From NCBI GenBank assembly GCA_018257865.1, contig JAEUBA010000024.1, positions 248,001-312,000 of the forward strand: a stretch of DNA of 64,000 nucleotides, given 5' to 3'. The translations under genes were made by a program, and so were the position numbers. This document shows positions 31,866 to 42,565 of the stretch, in pieces. Below the pieces are notes generated by a model. It saw nothing but the letters and a program-made list of their open reading frames with translations, was not told where the DNA came from and searched no databases. Within the stretch, counting starts at the first letter, position 1, and every line of letters starts with the position of its first letter. The DNA is from Stereocaulon alpinum. Its lineage: Eukaryota; Ascomycota; Lecanoromycetes; Lecanorales; Stereocaulaceae.

Positions 31866-34001
31866 ATGGCACCTCCTTCGTGCGCCAATCCTCTTCTTCT
31901 CGAATGGGTCAAGGAGATCTACGACCTCGCAAGGGAAAGAGGCACTAAAGGCGTCACAACGTACGTCCAGCTCCCACAATGCCCCGAACAGACAATGGCT
32001 GATCACAGCAGATACAAACGAGCCTACGAGTCCATGAAAGCGTGCCCCCTAACCTTCAGCCATCCCTCAGAAGCCCAGCAACTCGACGGTATCGGTCCCA
32101 AAATCTGCGATCGGTTGACCGAAAAGCTCAAGGAACATTGCGAAGCCAACGGCTTACCTGCGCCAAAGAAGCCCAGAGGAACGGCTCGGAAACGTCTGAG
32201 CAACGAAGATCTAGGTGAAGTCGAAGAACCTGCGCCAGCAAAGAAACCTAGGAAGCTGAAGCCATACGTCCCCTCCCTACGTACGGGCCCTTATGCTCTC
32301 ATACTCGCGCTATCATCCACACCAGAAGAGTCGTTGCAGAGCCTCACGAAGGCTGAAGTAATTGAGCTAGCACAGCCTTATTGTGATTCGTCATTTACAG
32401 TGCCGAGCGAAGCTGGAAAGTTCTACACGGCTTGGAATTCGATGACGACGCTGGTCAACAAGGATCTAGTAAAAGAGAAAGGGAGGCCTCTCAGGAAGTA
32501 CGCATTGACTGAGGAGGGCTGGGAGGTAGCAAAGAGGATGAAGGCCGCGCAAGGGGGAAATGCTGGAGGCAAGGCAGCGGAAACCTCTAAAGAAACTAGA
32601 CCAGAAGGGTTTACTAGGAGTTTGTATAGCCCCGTGCGCATTGCAAAGAGCGCCGACGACTATCTGGCTCTGGAGGACGAGATAGATAGAGAGAGCAGAT
32701 CGATGCCGTCGCCAAAGCCTCGAAAACCCACAGAACATACCATCAAGGCCCCGGAGAGAGTGCCAACATCTTCTGGCCAGCGGCTCGGTGAAGCGCCTTT
32801 TGACAGATACGGCACTTTTTCAAAGCCTCCAAAGCCGGCCGCCGGTCCGGACATTGTCGTGGAACTCCTATCAAGTCCAGAACCAGAAGTTGCTCCAGAG
32901 ATACCCTGGGCTTCATCTGCCCTCAACCTGGACGTTAACTCTTCAGTCTCAAATCCCAGCAACAATGCACCGCAACCACCCTTCAGACCACTCTCTACGA
33001 TGCCCATCCACCCACATACTTGCACAACCTCCCACACATCCGCAGTCCCTACTACTAACTCCACACCCCAACTTCTCCCGCCCTTCGAACCTATCCCCCT
33101 CCGGCCCGGGACATTCACCATCAACCTCGTCCTCGACAATCGCGAAGTCCGCTCCAAAGATGACCGCGACTACATATCCACCCAACTAACCAAGCTAAGC
33201 ACCCCACCCCTTCTCCGCGGCCTCTCCCTCGGCGACTTCTTCTGGGTAGCCAAACTCCACGACCCAACCCTCCTCTCCCGCCACGGCGAAGAATCAGGCG
33301 ACGAACTAGCCCTCGACTGGATCGTCGAACGAAAGCGCCTAGATGACCTAGTAGGCAGCATAACAGACGGCCGATTCCAAGAGCAGAAATTCCGCCTCAG
33401 GAAAAGCGGAGTCAAGAACGTGGTCTACATCATCGAAGAATTCAGCCTGAGCACAGAAAAGAGCACAAAATTCCATGAAGCGATTCAATCCGCCATCGCC
33501 TCTACACAAGTCGTAAACGGCTACTTTGTCAAACGGACACAGAAACTCGATGAGACGATACGCTACCTGGCGCGCATGACGCGCTTGCTGAAAGCAATGT
33601 ATGAGAAGAAAACACTCTACTTGATACCCACCTCCGCTTTATCGCCAACAACATACCTCCCGCTCCTTACGCACCTCCGCTCGCACCCTGACCACAAGGA
33701 GAAAACGTACACGATCACATACCCCTCCTTCGCCTCGCTGGCGTCAAAGAATGATACCATGACGCTCAGGGACGTCTTTCTCAAGATGCTAATGTGCACG
33801 CGGGGAATAAGTGGCGACAAAGCGCTTGCGATCCAGAAAGTGTGGAAGACGCCTAGGGATTTCGTTGAAGCGTTCGAGGCGTGTGGGAGCCAGAAGGAGA
33901 GGGAGACGTTGGTTGAGACAAAGTTGGGTGGGATTGTGGGGAAGGGGAGGGTTAAGGGCATTTTAGGGGCCAAGGTTGCTGGTGTGTGGGGTGAGGCGTG
34001 A
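31866..34001 (+). CDS. mus81: Crossover junction endonuclease MUS81
   Basis: Exon 1 is 31866-31960 and exon 2 is 32012-34001. The 51-nt intron (GTACGT to CAGCAG) is a multiple of three without a stop, so an unspliced reading is also open but would insert 17 foreign residues into the N-terminal helix-hairpin-helix. The spliced protein has 694 residues. The N-terminal HhH (LLEWVKEIYDLARERG, then TTYKRAYESMKACP, ending LDGIGPKICDRL) is followed by a winged-helix region (GRPLRKYALTEEGWEVA). The XPF-type nuclease carries LVLDNREVRSKDDRDY, DWIVERKRLDDLVGSITDGR (active-site ERKxxxD at about residue 470) and KFRLRKSGVKNVVYIIEE. A C-terminal HhH region follows. With an Eme1 partner (not in this window) it cuts Holliday-junction precursors and stalled forks in the nucleus. 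Confidence 0.95.
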   Translation: MAPPSCANPLLLEWVKEIYDLARERGTKGVTTYVQLPQCPEQTMADHSRYKRAYESMKACPLTFSHPSEAQQLDGIGPKICDRLTEKLKEHCEANGLPAPKKPRGTARKRLSNEDLGEVEEPAPAKKPRKLKPYVPSLRTGPYALILALSSTPEESLQSLTKAEVIELAQPYCDSSFTVPSEAGKFYTAWNSMTTLVNKDLVKEKGRPLRKYALTEEGWEVAKRMKAAQGGNAGGKAAETSKETRPEGFTRSLYSPVRIAKSADDYLALEDEIDRESRSMPSPKPRKPTEHTIKAPERVPTSSGQRLGEAPFDRYGTFSKPPKPAAGPDIVVELLSSPEPEVAPEIPWASSALNLDVNSSVSNPSNNAPQPPFRPLSTMPIHPHTCTTSHTSAVPTTNSTPQLLPPFEPIPLRPGTFTINLVLDNREVRSKDDRDYISTQLTKLSTPPLLRGLSLGDFFWVAKLHDPTLLSRHGEESGDELALDWIVERKRLDDLVGSITDGRFQEQKFRLRKSGVKNVVYIIEEFSLSTEKSTKFHEAIQSAIASTQVVNGYFVKRTQKLDETIRYLARMTRLLKAMYEKKTLYLIPTSALSPTTYLPLLTHLRSHPDHKEKTYTITYPSFASLASKNDTMTLRDVFLKMLMCTRGISGDKALAIQKVWKTPRDFVEAFEACGSQKERETLVETKLGGIVGKGRVKGILGAKVAGVWGEA

Positions 34002-34283
34002 ATAGGCGCTGGAGGGTTTGTGATTCATGAAGGATATGCGAGCATGGCAGTGTATAGAGTTTATTGAGCGTGTCTGATCGTGTGGTCTTTCAATGAGGGT
34101 TCTAATGACAGTCTCATGATCCCTATCCTAAATGGGTACGAAGGTATCTCACAAGCAAAACCGTAACCTAATCCATCGTCTCGACATTACCAATCTGGGT
34201 ATCATTATAGCCAAAAAAAAACACCCGCACCCATTCACTATCCTCCAAACGCCTCATCCCCTCATCTCCACTCACCCGCTTCC

Positions 34284-37200
34284 CTACTCCTCCGCCCTCT
34301 TCCCCTCCCACCTCAACGCCAAACTACTAAGAACAACAGTAAGACTACTCAACGCCATCGCCGCACTCCCCCACACAGGACCCAGTCTCCAACCATCCTT
34401 ACTAACCCTAAAGAAACACCCAGCAGCCACAGGGATTAGAATAACATTATATATCACCGCCCAACCAAAATTGAACTTCACTCTCCCAAAGACTCTTGCT
34501 GACAGCCGGAAGAGCGTGAGCACCGATGTAAGAGAAGAGGAGAGGAGTATGAACGAGGACGAATGCATAGCGATATCCGAAGCCGAGGAGAGCGAGATGC
34601 TGACGTCTGCAGTCGTAAGGGCTGGCGCATCATTGATACCGTCGCCCACGAATGCAACAATTGCCCTCTTCGCCGCGCTCTTTCTCGATCTGAACCAAGA
34701 TGTGGAGGATGGGCGTTTGGGACCATGTTCTTGTAGCCATTGGATCTTGCTCGCTTTCTCCGTCGGCAGAACACCTGCGAAGACATGGTCGGACGGGATG
34801 GAAAGCGTGCTGGCTACGGCGGCGGCGGTGATGGGGTTGTCGCCTGTCAGCATGTAGACGGGGATACCGATCTTTTGGAGGGCGGAGATAGTGGGGAGGG
34901 CGGTTGGGCGTATAGGGTCGGAGAAAGCGAAGGTGGCCGCGAGGGTCCACGGATTGGCGGTGGCCGATAGTGTAACCTTGCGTATTGCGAGGAGCGCGAC
35001 GGACTTGGATTGAGATTTCCATGTTGAAAGAGTGCTATTGGTGAAGTAGTTTGATTGGTCTGGAGTTGGGGTGAGAGAGGCGATCAGGGCCTCGGAGCCG
35101 AGAGCTGCTTCATAGGTGGCTGTGTCTGGTGATGAGGAGTTGGCGGTGAAAGTGCCGCGTAAGCCTAGTCCAGGCTCTTCCGTAATCGATACCGTAATGA
35201 TCTGGTGCGACGACTTCGGTGTTGCAAGTTCGAGTAGAGCGCGGGCAAGAGGATGCGAGCTACTTTCCTCCAGGCTTTTCGTAATGGACCATGCAACCCC
35301 AGCCTCTTCGTCCTGAGCAAGTAATTCATGATCTGTAACCTTCAGATCTCCACCTTCGGTCAAAGTCCCGGTCTTGTCGAAGACCACTGCATCGATGTTG
35401 CTTGCTTCCTGAAAAGCTTCACCACCTCCTCTGACGAGTATACCATGGCTGGCTGCCAGTCCGCCGCCGACAAAGAGTGCTGTGGGAGCAGCAAGAGCGA
35501 TACCGCAAGGGCAAGCAACGACGAACACTGCGATAGCGAACTCAAGGCTCCAGAAAGCCCAGCCTCCTTGTTGATCGTCGAGATACTTATCGGCAAGTGA
35601 GCCAGATAGGCCGAGTGATAGCCAGATCACGAAGGTCAGGACCGCCAATGCAGTAATGACTGGTACAAAGTATCCGACAAGGAATTCGACAACCCTCTCA
35701 ACAGGAGCGCTTTTTGTCTGACCTTCACGCACGACAGCTACAATTTGGTCGAGCATCGACGTACCGCCAATCTCGGTAATTCTAACCAAAATTGGGTTTC
35801 CAACATTGATAGCTCCTGCGAAAACCGTTTCGCCCTGCGTCTTCGGTACAGCTTGAGATTCACCTGTCAAAGAGCTTTCGTTAAATTTAGTAGAGCCTTC
35901 CACGATGATTCCATCTGCTGGTGGTGATGATCCGTGGGACACGATGACAACATCGCCAACTTCTAGAAGACTGGCACTTATTCGCTGAGTGCTTGATCTT
36001 GATTGTTTGTGTTCCTCGCTTGCTCCACTCTCCGATATCCCATCTATGGGCAAAGGCGACGCTGATGGCGATATTGAAGAAGTAACGAGTACAGCCTCTC
36101 GAGGCCGTAGATTTCCAAGCATTCCTACAGCATTCCCAGTCTTAGCCTTGCTATAAGCTTCTAGGTATCGACCACAGAGAATAAAGAAAGTGAGGAAGAC
36201 AGCCGAGTCGAAATAGGTCGAACTTGAGCGAGCAATTTGCTTTTTTGCCCTAGCATCGATTGTCAACACGGCCACAGAAGCAAAGTACGCTATCGATGTG
36301 CCTAATGAAACCAGCAGGTTCATGCTTCCGAATCTGTAGAATCTTTGAAAGACAGGTATCTTGCTTCCTCTTCGCCATAAGACGCGAATCTCCTTGATAG
36401 CTCGCAGGTGGAAGACATCCGCTGCAAGAAAGAAGACTGGCGTTGCAAGGATGAACAGGGCCCAGTTAGTACGAGTGACAGTGCCAGCCCACACAGGTTG
36501 CTCGAAGAACCGGCGCACATTGTTTGAGGATGGAACTAGGCTCATCCATATCACACCAATCAGTAGAGTAGGAATAGCCACAATAAAAGTGACTACGAGA
36601 CGTTTAAGAAGTCGTTGTTGTTCATGCTGCTGTGTTTGCTGGGATCTTTGCTCTATTGACGGCGGAGTATGGATGTTGGTACTGAAGGGTTCCTCGAGAG
36701 CGTCGATTGTTGCGATCATGCTTCTTATGGTGAAGTTTGGAGGATTTGGCAAGTAGTCGATCTTGATGACAGGATCTTTGATCGTTGGCGCATGCTCCAC
36801 AGTGATTTGATCTGAGTAGTTCGCTTTGATGGCGTCGACGACCCGCGTCGGACAGTGGTTACAGAACATCCCATCTATTCTCAGCATGACCAGTCTTCGT
36901 TGACTTTGAGTTCGGTCTGGCCTCTCGGCTTGATCCTTCAACTCGCAACGTTCAACGGAGCAATCGTAGCCTAGGTCTTTCACGGCCTTAACGATGTTCC
37001 CCAGATTCTCGTTTCTATCAAAGACCACTTTGGCACTATTGGTCATCAAGGTGACACTGACAGATTCGACGTAAGGCAGCCCAGAAAGTCCACGATCGAT
37101 ACCGCCTGTGCAGGATGCGCAAGTCATTCCTCCTATACTCAGCACAGCCTCATATCGGCTTCTCTCTGCATCCGGGGCTTTATGCCCCAAGCTTGATGAC

Positions 37201-37790
37201 GTTAATTTCCTATACATTGATTCAGACAGCCCTTCTTCGAGAGAGGAGAGATCATAATTCTCCTGGTGTGGGATTTCCTGCTTGTGTGGCACAAGGTCGG
37301 CCCACTCATGGTGCACAAGCTTTTCGCTGAGAGAGTTTGCACTTCCGTGTGACAAGGCTAGGAACTCTTGGCGGCACGCATCACAATTTGCCAAGTGTAC
37401 ATTGCTTCGGGTCCTGACAGGAAGCTGTAAACATTGCGCATCATTAGTGGACTCTCGGATCGGTGGTCGCCAAAGGTCGGTAGCCGCCTCGAGCAGTGCG
37501 TCACCAAGATCCTCAGTGCCAAGCTCCTGTACGACATGGCCATTCTCATCAGATGTCGTCGCCTTCAAAATCTCGAAATCCGCCTGTGAAAGCCAATCGC
37601 AAAGCTTCGATGCGTATAGCGATTTTTGGTGGAGGACTTCGACTGTTTTGGTTGATATGTCGATGTTGATACATTGGAGTGCAGCATCATGGCCGGCAAA
37701 GATTCTTCCAATGTGAGAGACGCAAGATGCGCAATGAATATTATTGACAAGGATTGTGGTTTCCCAAAAACCATCTCGCTTCGTATCCAT
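34284..37790 (-). CDS. Copper-transporting P1B-type ATPase
   Basis: This is a 1168-residue single-exon protein starting MDTKRDGFWETT. Three heavy-metal-associated domains come first: HCASC (about residue 20), the canonical GGMTCASC (about 220) and a diverged GMFCNHC (about 305). Membrane helices follow. P-type hallmarks are LTGESQAVP (actuator), CPCGIALAAPTALFVGG (metal-binding CPC in the membrane), DKTGTLTEGG (phosphorylated Asp), SSHPLARALL (His-Pro of metal ATPases), MLTGDNP and VGDGINDAPAL. The CPC motif plus CxxC domains indicate Cu(I) transport out of the cytosol, either into secretory vesicles (Ccc2-like) or across the plasma membrane (efflux). The sequence alone does not separate these, although long spacers and a diverged third domain fit the detoxifying CrpA/PacS-like fungal type more than Ccc2. 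It converges with mus81 over a 280-bp gap. Confidence 0.93.
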   Translation of the reverse strand: MDTKRDGFWETTILVNNIHCASCVSHIGRIFAGHDAALQCINIDISTKTVEVLHQKSLYASKLCDWLSQADFEILKATTSDENGHVVQELGTEDLGDALLEAATDLWRPPIRESTNDAQCLQLPVRTRSNVHLANCDACRQEFLALSHGSANSLSEKLVHHEWADLVPHKQEIPHQENYDLSSLEEGLSESMYRKLTSSSLGHKAPDAERSRYEAVLSIGGMTCASCTGGIDRGLSGLPYVESVSVTLMTNSAKVVFDRNENLGNIVKAVKDLGYDCSVERCELKDQAERPDRTQSQRRLVMLRIDGMFCNHCPTRVVDAIKANYSDQITVEHAPTIKDPVIKIDYLPNPPNFTIRSMIATIDALEEPFSTNIHTPPSIEQRSQQTQQHEQQRLLKRLVVTFIVAIPTLLIGVIWMSLVPSSNNVRRFFEQPVWAGTVTRTNWALFILATPVFFLAADVFHLRAIKEIRVLWRRGSKIPVFQRFYRFGSMNLLVSLGTSIAYFASVAVLTIDARAKKQIARSSSTYFDSAVFLTFFILCGRYLEAYSKAKTGNAVGMLGNLRPREAVLVTSSISPSASPLPIDGISESGASEEHKQSRSSTQRISASLLEVGDVVIVSHGSSPPADGIIVEGSTKFNESSLTGESQAVPKTQGETVFAGAINVGNPILVRITEIGGTSMLDQIVAVVREGQTKSAPVERVVEFLVGYFVPVITALAVLTFVIWLSLGLSGSLADKYLDDQQGGWAFWSLEFAIAVFVVACPCGIALAAPTALFVGGGLAASHGILVRGGGEAFQEASNIDAVVFDKTGTLTEGGDLKVTDHELLAQDEEAGVAWSITKSLEESSSHPLARALLELATPKSSHQIITVSITEEPGLGLRGTFTANSSSPDTATYEAALGSEALIASLTPTPDQSNYFTNSTLSTWKSQSKSVALLAIRKVTLSATANPWTLAATFAFSDPIRPTALPTISALQKIGIPVYMLTGDNPITAAAVASTLSIPSDHVFAGVLPTEKASKIQWLQEHGPKRPSSTSWFRSRKSAAKRAIVAFVGDGINDAPALTTADVSISLSSASDIAMHSSSFILLSSSLTSVLTLFRLSARVFGRVKFNFGWAVIYNVILIPVAAGCFFRVSKDGWRLGPVWGSAAMALSSLTVVLSSLALRWEGKRAEE

Positions 37791-38774
37791 CGCGACAATG
37801 CAAGGTGTCCGGCGGCTATAGGATATCAGAGAATTAAATCAATGCAGCTCTGAGCGCGTTCAAGATCATGTTTCTGCGAGGAGAACAAACTTTTAGTGAT
37901 AACGTCGGACTGTAATTTCTACTGTGGAATGTAGGAGGTGGAATTGGGACATTCCGTGACGTGTAGTCACCAGAGTGGCGATCACGCACAAACCACGCAG
38001 ATCAGGCAATTGGGAAGGCACCAATCGCGGCATATGACATTGCGTCGTAAATTGTAACTCCAGCGAGTGTGAGTACACAAGGGAAGGCTATAAGGCCATT
38101 TACAGCCCTAATGGTCAGGAAGGAGCACTGGGCGTGAGGCAAATCAACGAAGTTTCTTACCTCCGCGAGATGCCAAGCATCACCAATCACGCCGGCGACG
38201 GGAATCTCTTAGCTCCCGCGTCAATCGGTGACCGTGGTTCGTATGAGAAAAGCAGTGAAGACCCAAAAGCAACGGACTTAAGCATGACTCCTTTGGGGAG
38301 ACTGAAGCAAATGTTGTCGGCCGAGAATGACACTCAGAGCGTAGTTGGTAGGCCTGTAGGATGTTGTTTCAGCCGCTTCCTGCCAGTCGCACCTTCTTGC
38401 TAAGCCTTCAAGACCCATCGAACGATCAAGCGTCCATCTTGTACTCGCGGGATCTAGTGCGCGCTGCGCCTACTTATGATGTAACCAGCATCCTTTCTGG
38501 GGAATCTTTGGTTGCTATAACACTGCTTAGCTGAGTTGGTGGTTGTTTCATGAGGGAGGACAACTGGCCGTTTGCTTCTCCATGCTCCCATTCCTTTGCA
38601 ACTCGAATGTTATGAATGAAAGCATGCCTCAAAGATGTGTACCCCCAATCTCGTCATTCGTGACAATCTCAGGAAATCCTTGGTCTCTATTGCCTAGAAA
38701 TATTGGTCAATCACAGTTGCATTCATGCCTAAGTGGGCGTGTAAGTGAATCCGTCATAGACGCAATGGACAAAG
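37791..38774. other. Divergent intergenic between Cu-ATPase and RTA1-like gene
   Basis: It holds two promoters. A plus-strand frame at 38134-38403 has no family signal. Confidence 0.4.
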
Positions 38775-40016
38775 ATGCTGATGCCGGTTCCTGCCCTAGC
38801 CACAAACGCTGGCTTGACTCAGTGGGACCAGTATGGCTACAAACCTTCTCTGCCAGCCGCGATCGTTGCCGTGGCTGCGTTTACCACACTCGGCATCATC
38901 CACATATACCAGTACCTGCGCTACCGCTCATGGTTTCTCTATCCACTTCTCGCCGGCGTATGCAGTAAGTAAAGATTCAGCTATATGTTCATTGTTCGGG
39001 CAATTCACCTGCTGACTCAACATGCTCCGTTCGGCAGTGGAAATTGCAGGATATTGGGCACGTGTGTACTCCGTCAAGCATTCGGACAATACAGGCATCT
39101 ATGCACTCGACTATTACCTCACGATGTTAGTTACCGAAGACTCACGCTCTTGATTCACCAGTATACTGGCCTACCGATACCAGGCTTGCTCCCTCAGTCC
39201 TTGCAGCAGCATGCTACATAGTCTTTGCTCGTCTGGTATACTGGGTGACACCTCCCTCCCACCGCAGCTTTCGCCAACTCTGGCTACCACCTCACTTCCT
39301 TGCTCCTTGCTTCATAACGCTTAGCGTTGTTTCGTTCGCCGCACAGCTTTTCGGTATCCTCTTCCTTATGGGTATCACGACGAGCAATGATACTTCGCCA
39401 CAACAACATACAGCTTACACGAATATAGGGATGCAGATTCTGCGCGCTGGCCTGATGTTTCAGATGGCTATATTTGGAGGCTTCACCGCCCTTGGTATCA
39501 GATCTGCGTATGTCAGTCGTAGATGGGCCCACGTCTCGCCCGTTGCTGGGGTCGAAAGCTGGAAGATAATGGCATGGATGATTCGTGGTGTTTGCACCAT
39601 CATTTCGGTACGACCTCCTCTCTTGTACGTCACCAACTTGAAAGATTTGTCATTGATATACAGCGCTACCAGCTGCGTACTCTCTTCCGAATCTTCGAAT
39701 TCACCTCGAACGACGGCCACAGCTATATCACCCATCACGAGTGGACACTATACTGCTTCGACGCACTGCCAATTGTTTGTAAGCATGACCATCAAGCTTC
39801 TCTGGGCACAAGCTTATCAAATGAGATACAGTGGTCATCGCACTCTTCGGTATTGTCCACCCGGGTAGGTACCTGCCGACCGAATACACTAGACTCTTCC
39901 AGACAGTCAAAAAGACACCTTCTGGACAAAAGGACAGAGAGACAGATGCTTGGAAGGTAATTCGTCAACAGGAATTAGCGCTAGCAAGCAAGTCCCGCTG
40001 TGTTGCTCATTTCTAG
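38775..40016 (+). CDS. RTA1-like seven-helix membrane protein (lipid-translocating exporter family)
   Basis: Five exons (38775-38964, 39038-39125, 39184-39607, 39664-39778, 39832-40016) joined over introns of 73, 58, 56 and 53 nt give 333 residues with all phases matching. Donors are GTAAGT, GTTAGT, GTACGA and GTAAGC. The protein has the RTA1 layout: an N-terminal YGYKPSLPAAIVAVAAFTTL helix, CMEIAGYWARVYS (the ME-GY-R motif of the family), LAPSVLAAACYIVFARLV, then further helices such as SFAAQLFGILFLMG. After the last long loop come RTLFRIFEFTSNDGHSYITH and EWTLYCFDALPIVLVIALFG (the conserved R--FR--E and E---Y--D blocks). RTA1-family proteins confer tolerance to drugs or lipids. As the outermost gene of the PKS cluster it may protect against or move the product, which is inference. 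The tail is basic and cytosolic. Confidence 0.82.
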
Positions 40017-40760
40017 AAATGAATAGTATTGTTGAGCCTTCAGAGGCAGACCGGGATCAGCTATAGTATCAATGTTTGTTGATAAGAAAGCATAAGTAGA
40101 ACACAAAAGATGCTCAGGCCTTCCTTATTACCATCACCAATCAGACAGGGCAGGGGCCAGCTACGGAAAGCCTATGAACGTAAGCTTTCAGAAATTCTGA
40201 GGGCAACGCCGAGGTGGATTCTGTCGAAGCCACCAGAAGTCTTGGGCAGGATCGACGGAGTGCTCTTCACATCTCACTGTGACGATCGAGATACTATTGA
40301 AACGCTGTGAGTCCCAGGAGGCTATCCCGTGAAAAAACATAACATCATTCTTGTCCTTGACCGTGGCGAGGTCGCCAAGACCGAAGGGCTCTTCGCACTC
40401 GATCTAACCGCTTCGGGTTCTAGCCCGCAGCTCTGACTATGCGCGTATAAAACCTTAAATTTCTTCACTCTAGCTCAGCAGCTTGCACAGAAGGATTACC
40501 TCTTTGCTAAGTACCACAAGGAGCTCAATCACAGAGGACAAAGCTTGTGCCCCGATATGCAACAAGCTATGGTTCACGCAGGCTTTGTGGAGATCCAAGC
40601 ATTTGGGAAATACAAGTATATCTTCTATCGACGCGAACTTCAAAAATTATGTCCTCGTTGACTGATCTACCTTACGCGAAACACGAGCACTAAAGCAATG
40701 TAATCCATTCATATGCCCCCTTAAGTCTCTGTCGACATGGGATTTCCGCTTGATATCCAC
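40017..40760. other. Intergenic with possible methyltransferase-tail fragment
   Basis: On the plus strand 40472-40661 reads AQKDYLFAKYHKELN, then DMQQAMVHAGFVEIQAFGKY, resembling the end of a small-molecule SAM methyltransferase (the AGFVDVQ strand). An upstream frame at 40110-40307 (66 codons, starting MLRPSLLPSPIRQG) is followed by GTGAGT, but the phase does not join to the later piece. It may be a decayed cluster gene. Confidence 0.3.
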
Positions 40761-42565
40761 CTAGTAAGTCGCTTTGCTAGATTTTCTGATTCTCTCCCCA
40801 TACACATAAAAGACCCATGGGATCGGGCACCCAGCCAACGCAATGAAAGCCAGCAGGCTATTTCCCCAGCCTATACCTAGCGCCTGGTACATGCTTGGCC
40901 CAGCCAAGGGTAACGTCGCGCCAACAACCGATCTCATCACCGCATTTGCCGCTGTAGCACTAGCAGCGTACTCGGTGAATGCATCAACAATATAAGTCAG
41001 GGTGCAAACTAAGGTGACGAGCAGTCCAATTCCAAAGAACACAGTGCCAATGATGGGCACGATCCAATGAACTGCATATCTCGCTGACCAGCCGTAGATG
41101 AACAGGCCGATGGGTACGGTGAAAGATGTCCAAACCATCGGCAGCAGGCGATACTCTGGCTTCAACTCTCCACTGGCGGCTTTCGCCAGTAAAATCTTAT
41201 CCGAGAAAACCCCAAAGATGACCAAGCCGATAATGTTACCGATGCCGAGGCCAAGGTAGACTAGTCCAGTTATTCCAATGCTGAAGTGATAGTACTCCCC
41301 AAATACAACTGGGAAGGTCGTGAACAGCAGGTAGAGGTAGCCGTAAACCATCGCCATGAACAGTGACAGGAGGAAGATGATGGGCGAGTAAACTAACATC
41401 TTCGCAGGGCGGATAAGAGTGTTGCGCCAGAGCCGGCGCGTTGTGAGACCTTGATCGTACCTAGAACGTAAGGACATGTTTCCTGTTTGCTTCTGCAGAG
41501 CGCGCGTTTTACGCGCCATGATTACGACCCCATAAGTCTCTCGCATGACGACGAAGTTGACGAGTGTGACAGATCCCTCCTAAATGTGTTCGCGACACGT
41601 CAGCCATGTTGACCCAGCTGGCACTGAATCCTAATCAAAGAGAACAGTGCACTTACAATCATCAGAAGCAGCCACATAAGCCATCTCCATCCCTTCGCCC
41701 CCGTCAGGAATCCTCCCGCAACAGGCCCGAAGATCGGTCCTAGCGTAGGACCCAGAGCATAGATCCCCATATACTTTCCCCTTCGCTCCTGCGGTATAAG
41801 ATCCGAGATCGTTCCTCCACCAATCGCCAGCGGCGCCGATCCTGCACAGCCTTGAAGGAACCGTAATCCGATCTCGCTGTTCAGGGTGGGACCCAATGCA
41901 CAGCCCACGGTGAGAATGGCAAAGAGTATGTTGCATATGTGATAAAGTGGCATTCGACCGTAGAGTTCCGATAAGGGTGCTATTACCAAAGGGCCAGCGG
42001 CGAAGCCGAGCAGATATACTGAGACTACCAGAGAGCCGAGCTCGGCGTTTGTGGAGCGAAATTCGGCCAGTATCTGTGGTATTCCTGTTGCAAGGATCGA
42101 GGAGCCTAGAGGACTGTTAAGGAGCCCCAAAGAACGTTAGTCAATATGATTCGACTAGCTGTTAGTATATGCAATAGCGCACCTTATGAAGGTAATGGAG
42201 CTGACGAGGAAGATGTGTGTCTTTATCTTCCATGTTGGCCAATTCAGGGGATTGCTTGGATCATTCGGACCGTCCCAGTCGACGATGTTGGGATCGATGG
42301 CTTCCTCGGACTTCTCCTGCTCTTGGTTGCTCCTAGACACAGAGGAGTTTCTGAGAGCATTGGCTTCCAGATCGGCGGACTTTGGAGTGTTCACTTCGGT
42401 TGCATCGCCGTGATCACTGTTCTTCGTGTTTTCGCTCGACTCGCTGCCAGCCTTCTGTCCGTTATCATCCTCGTATTTCTTTTGTGCCGCGGGTGTCTCG
42501 TCGGCTGTTGTTGTATCGGCGTTGAAGGCTGTTAGCGGAGCACTGAGGGATTTTGGGTCCTCCAT
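40761..42565 (-). CDS. MFS transporter, DHA1-type multidrug/polyamine family
   Basis: Three exons (42183-42565, 41657-42113, 40761-41579) with introns of 69 nt (donor GTGCGC) and 77 nt (donor GTAAGT) give 552 residues. An acidic cytosolic N-tail of about 100 residues ends in DWDGPNDPSNPLNWPTWK, the signature just before helix 1 in fungal DHA1 exporters. The first junction restores SSITFISPLGSSILATGIPQ. Motif A appears as PLSELYGRMPLYH in the first loop, and motif C as ALGPTLGPIFGPVAGG in helix 5. Twelve helices are expected. It is an antiporter in the plasma membrane that exports toxic compounds. Its place between the RTA1-like gene and the methyltransferase suggests it exports the cluster product, which is inference. 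Confidence 0.9.

Noticed and set aside
34132..34857. Plus-strand 241-codon frame
   Set aside because: Shadow of the copper ATPase on the opposite strand.
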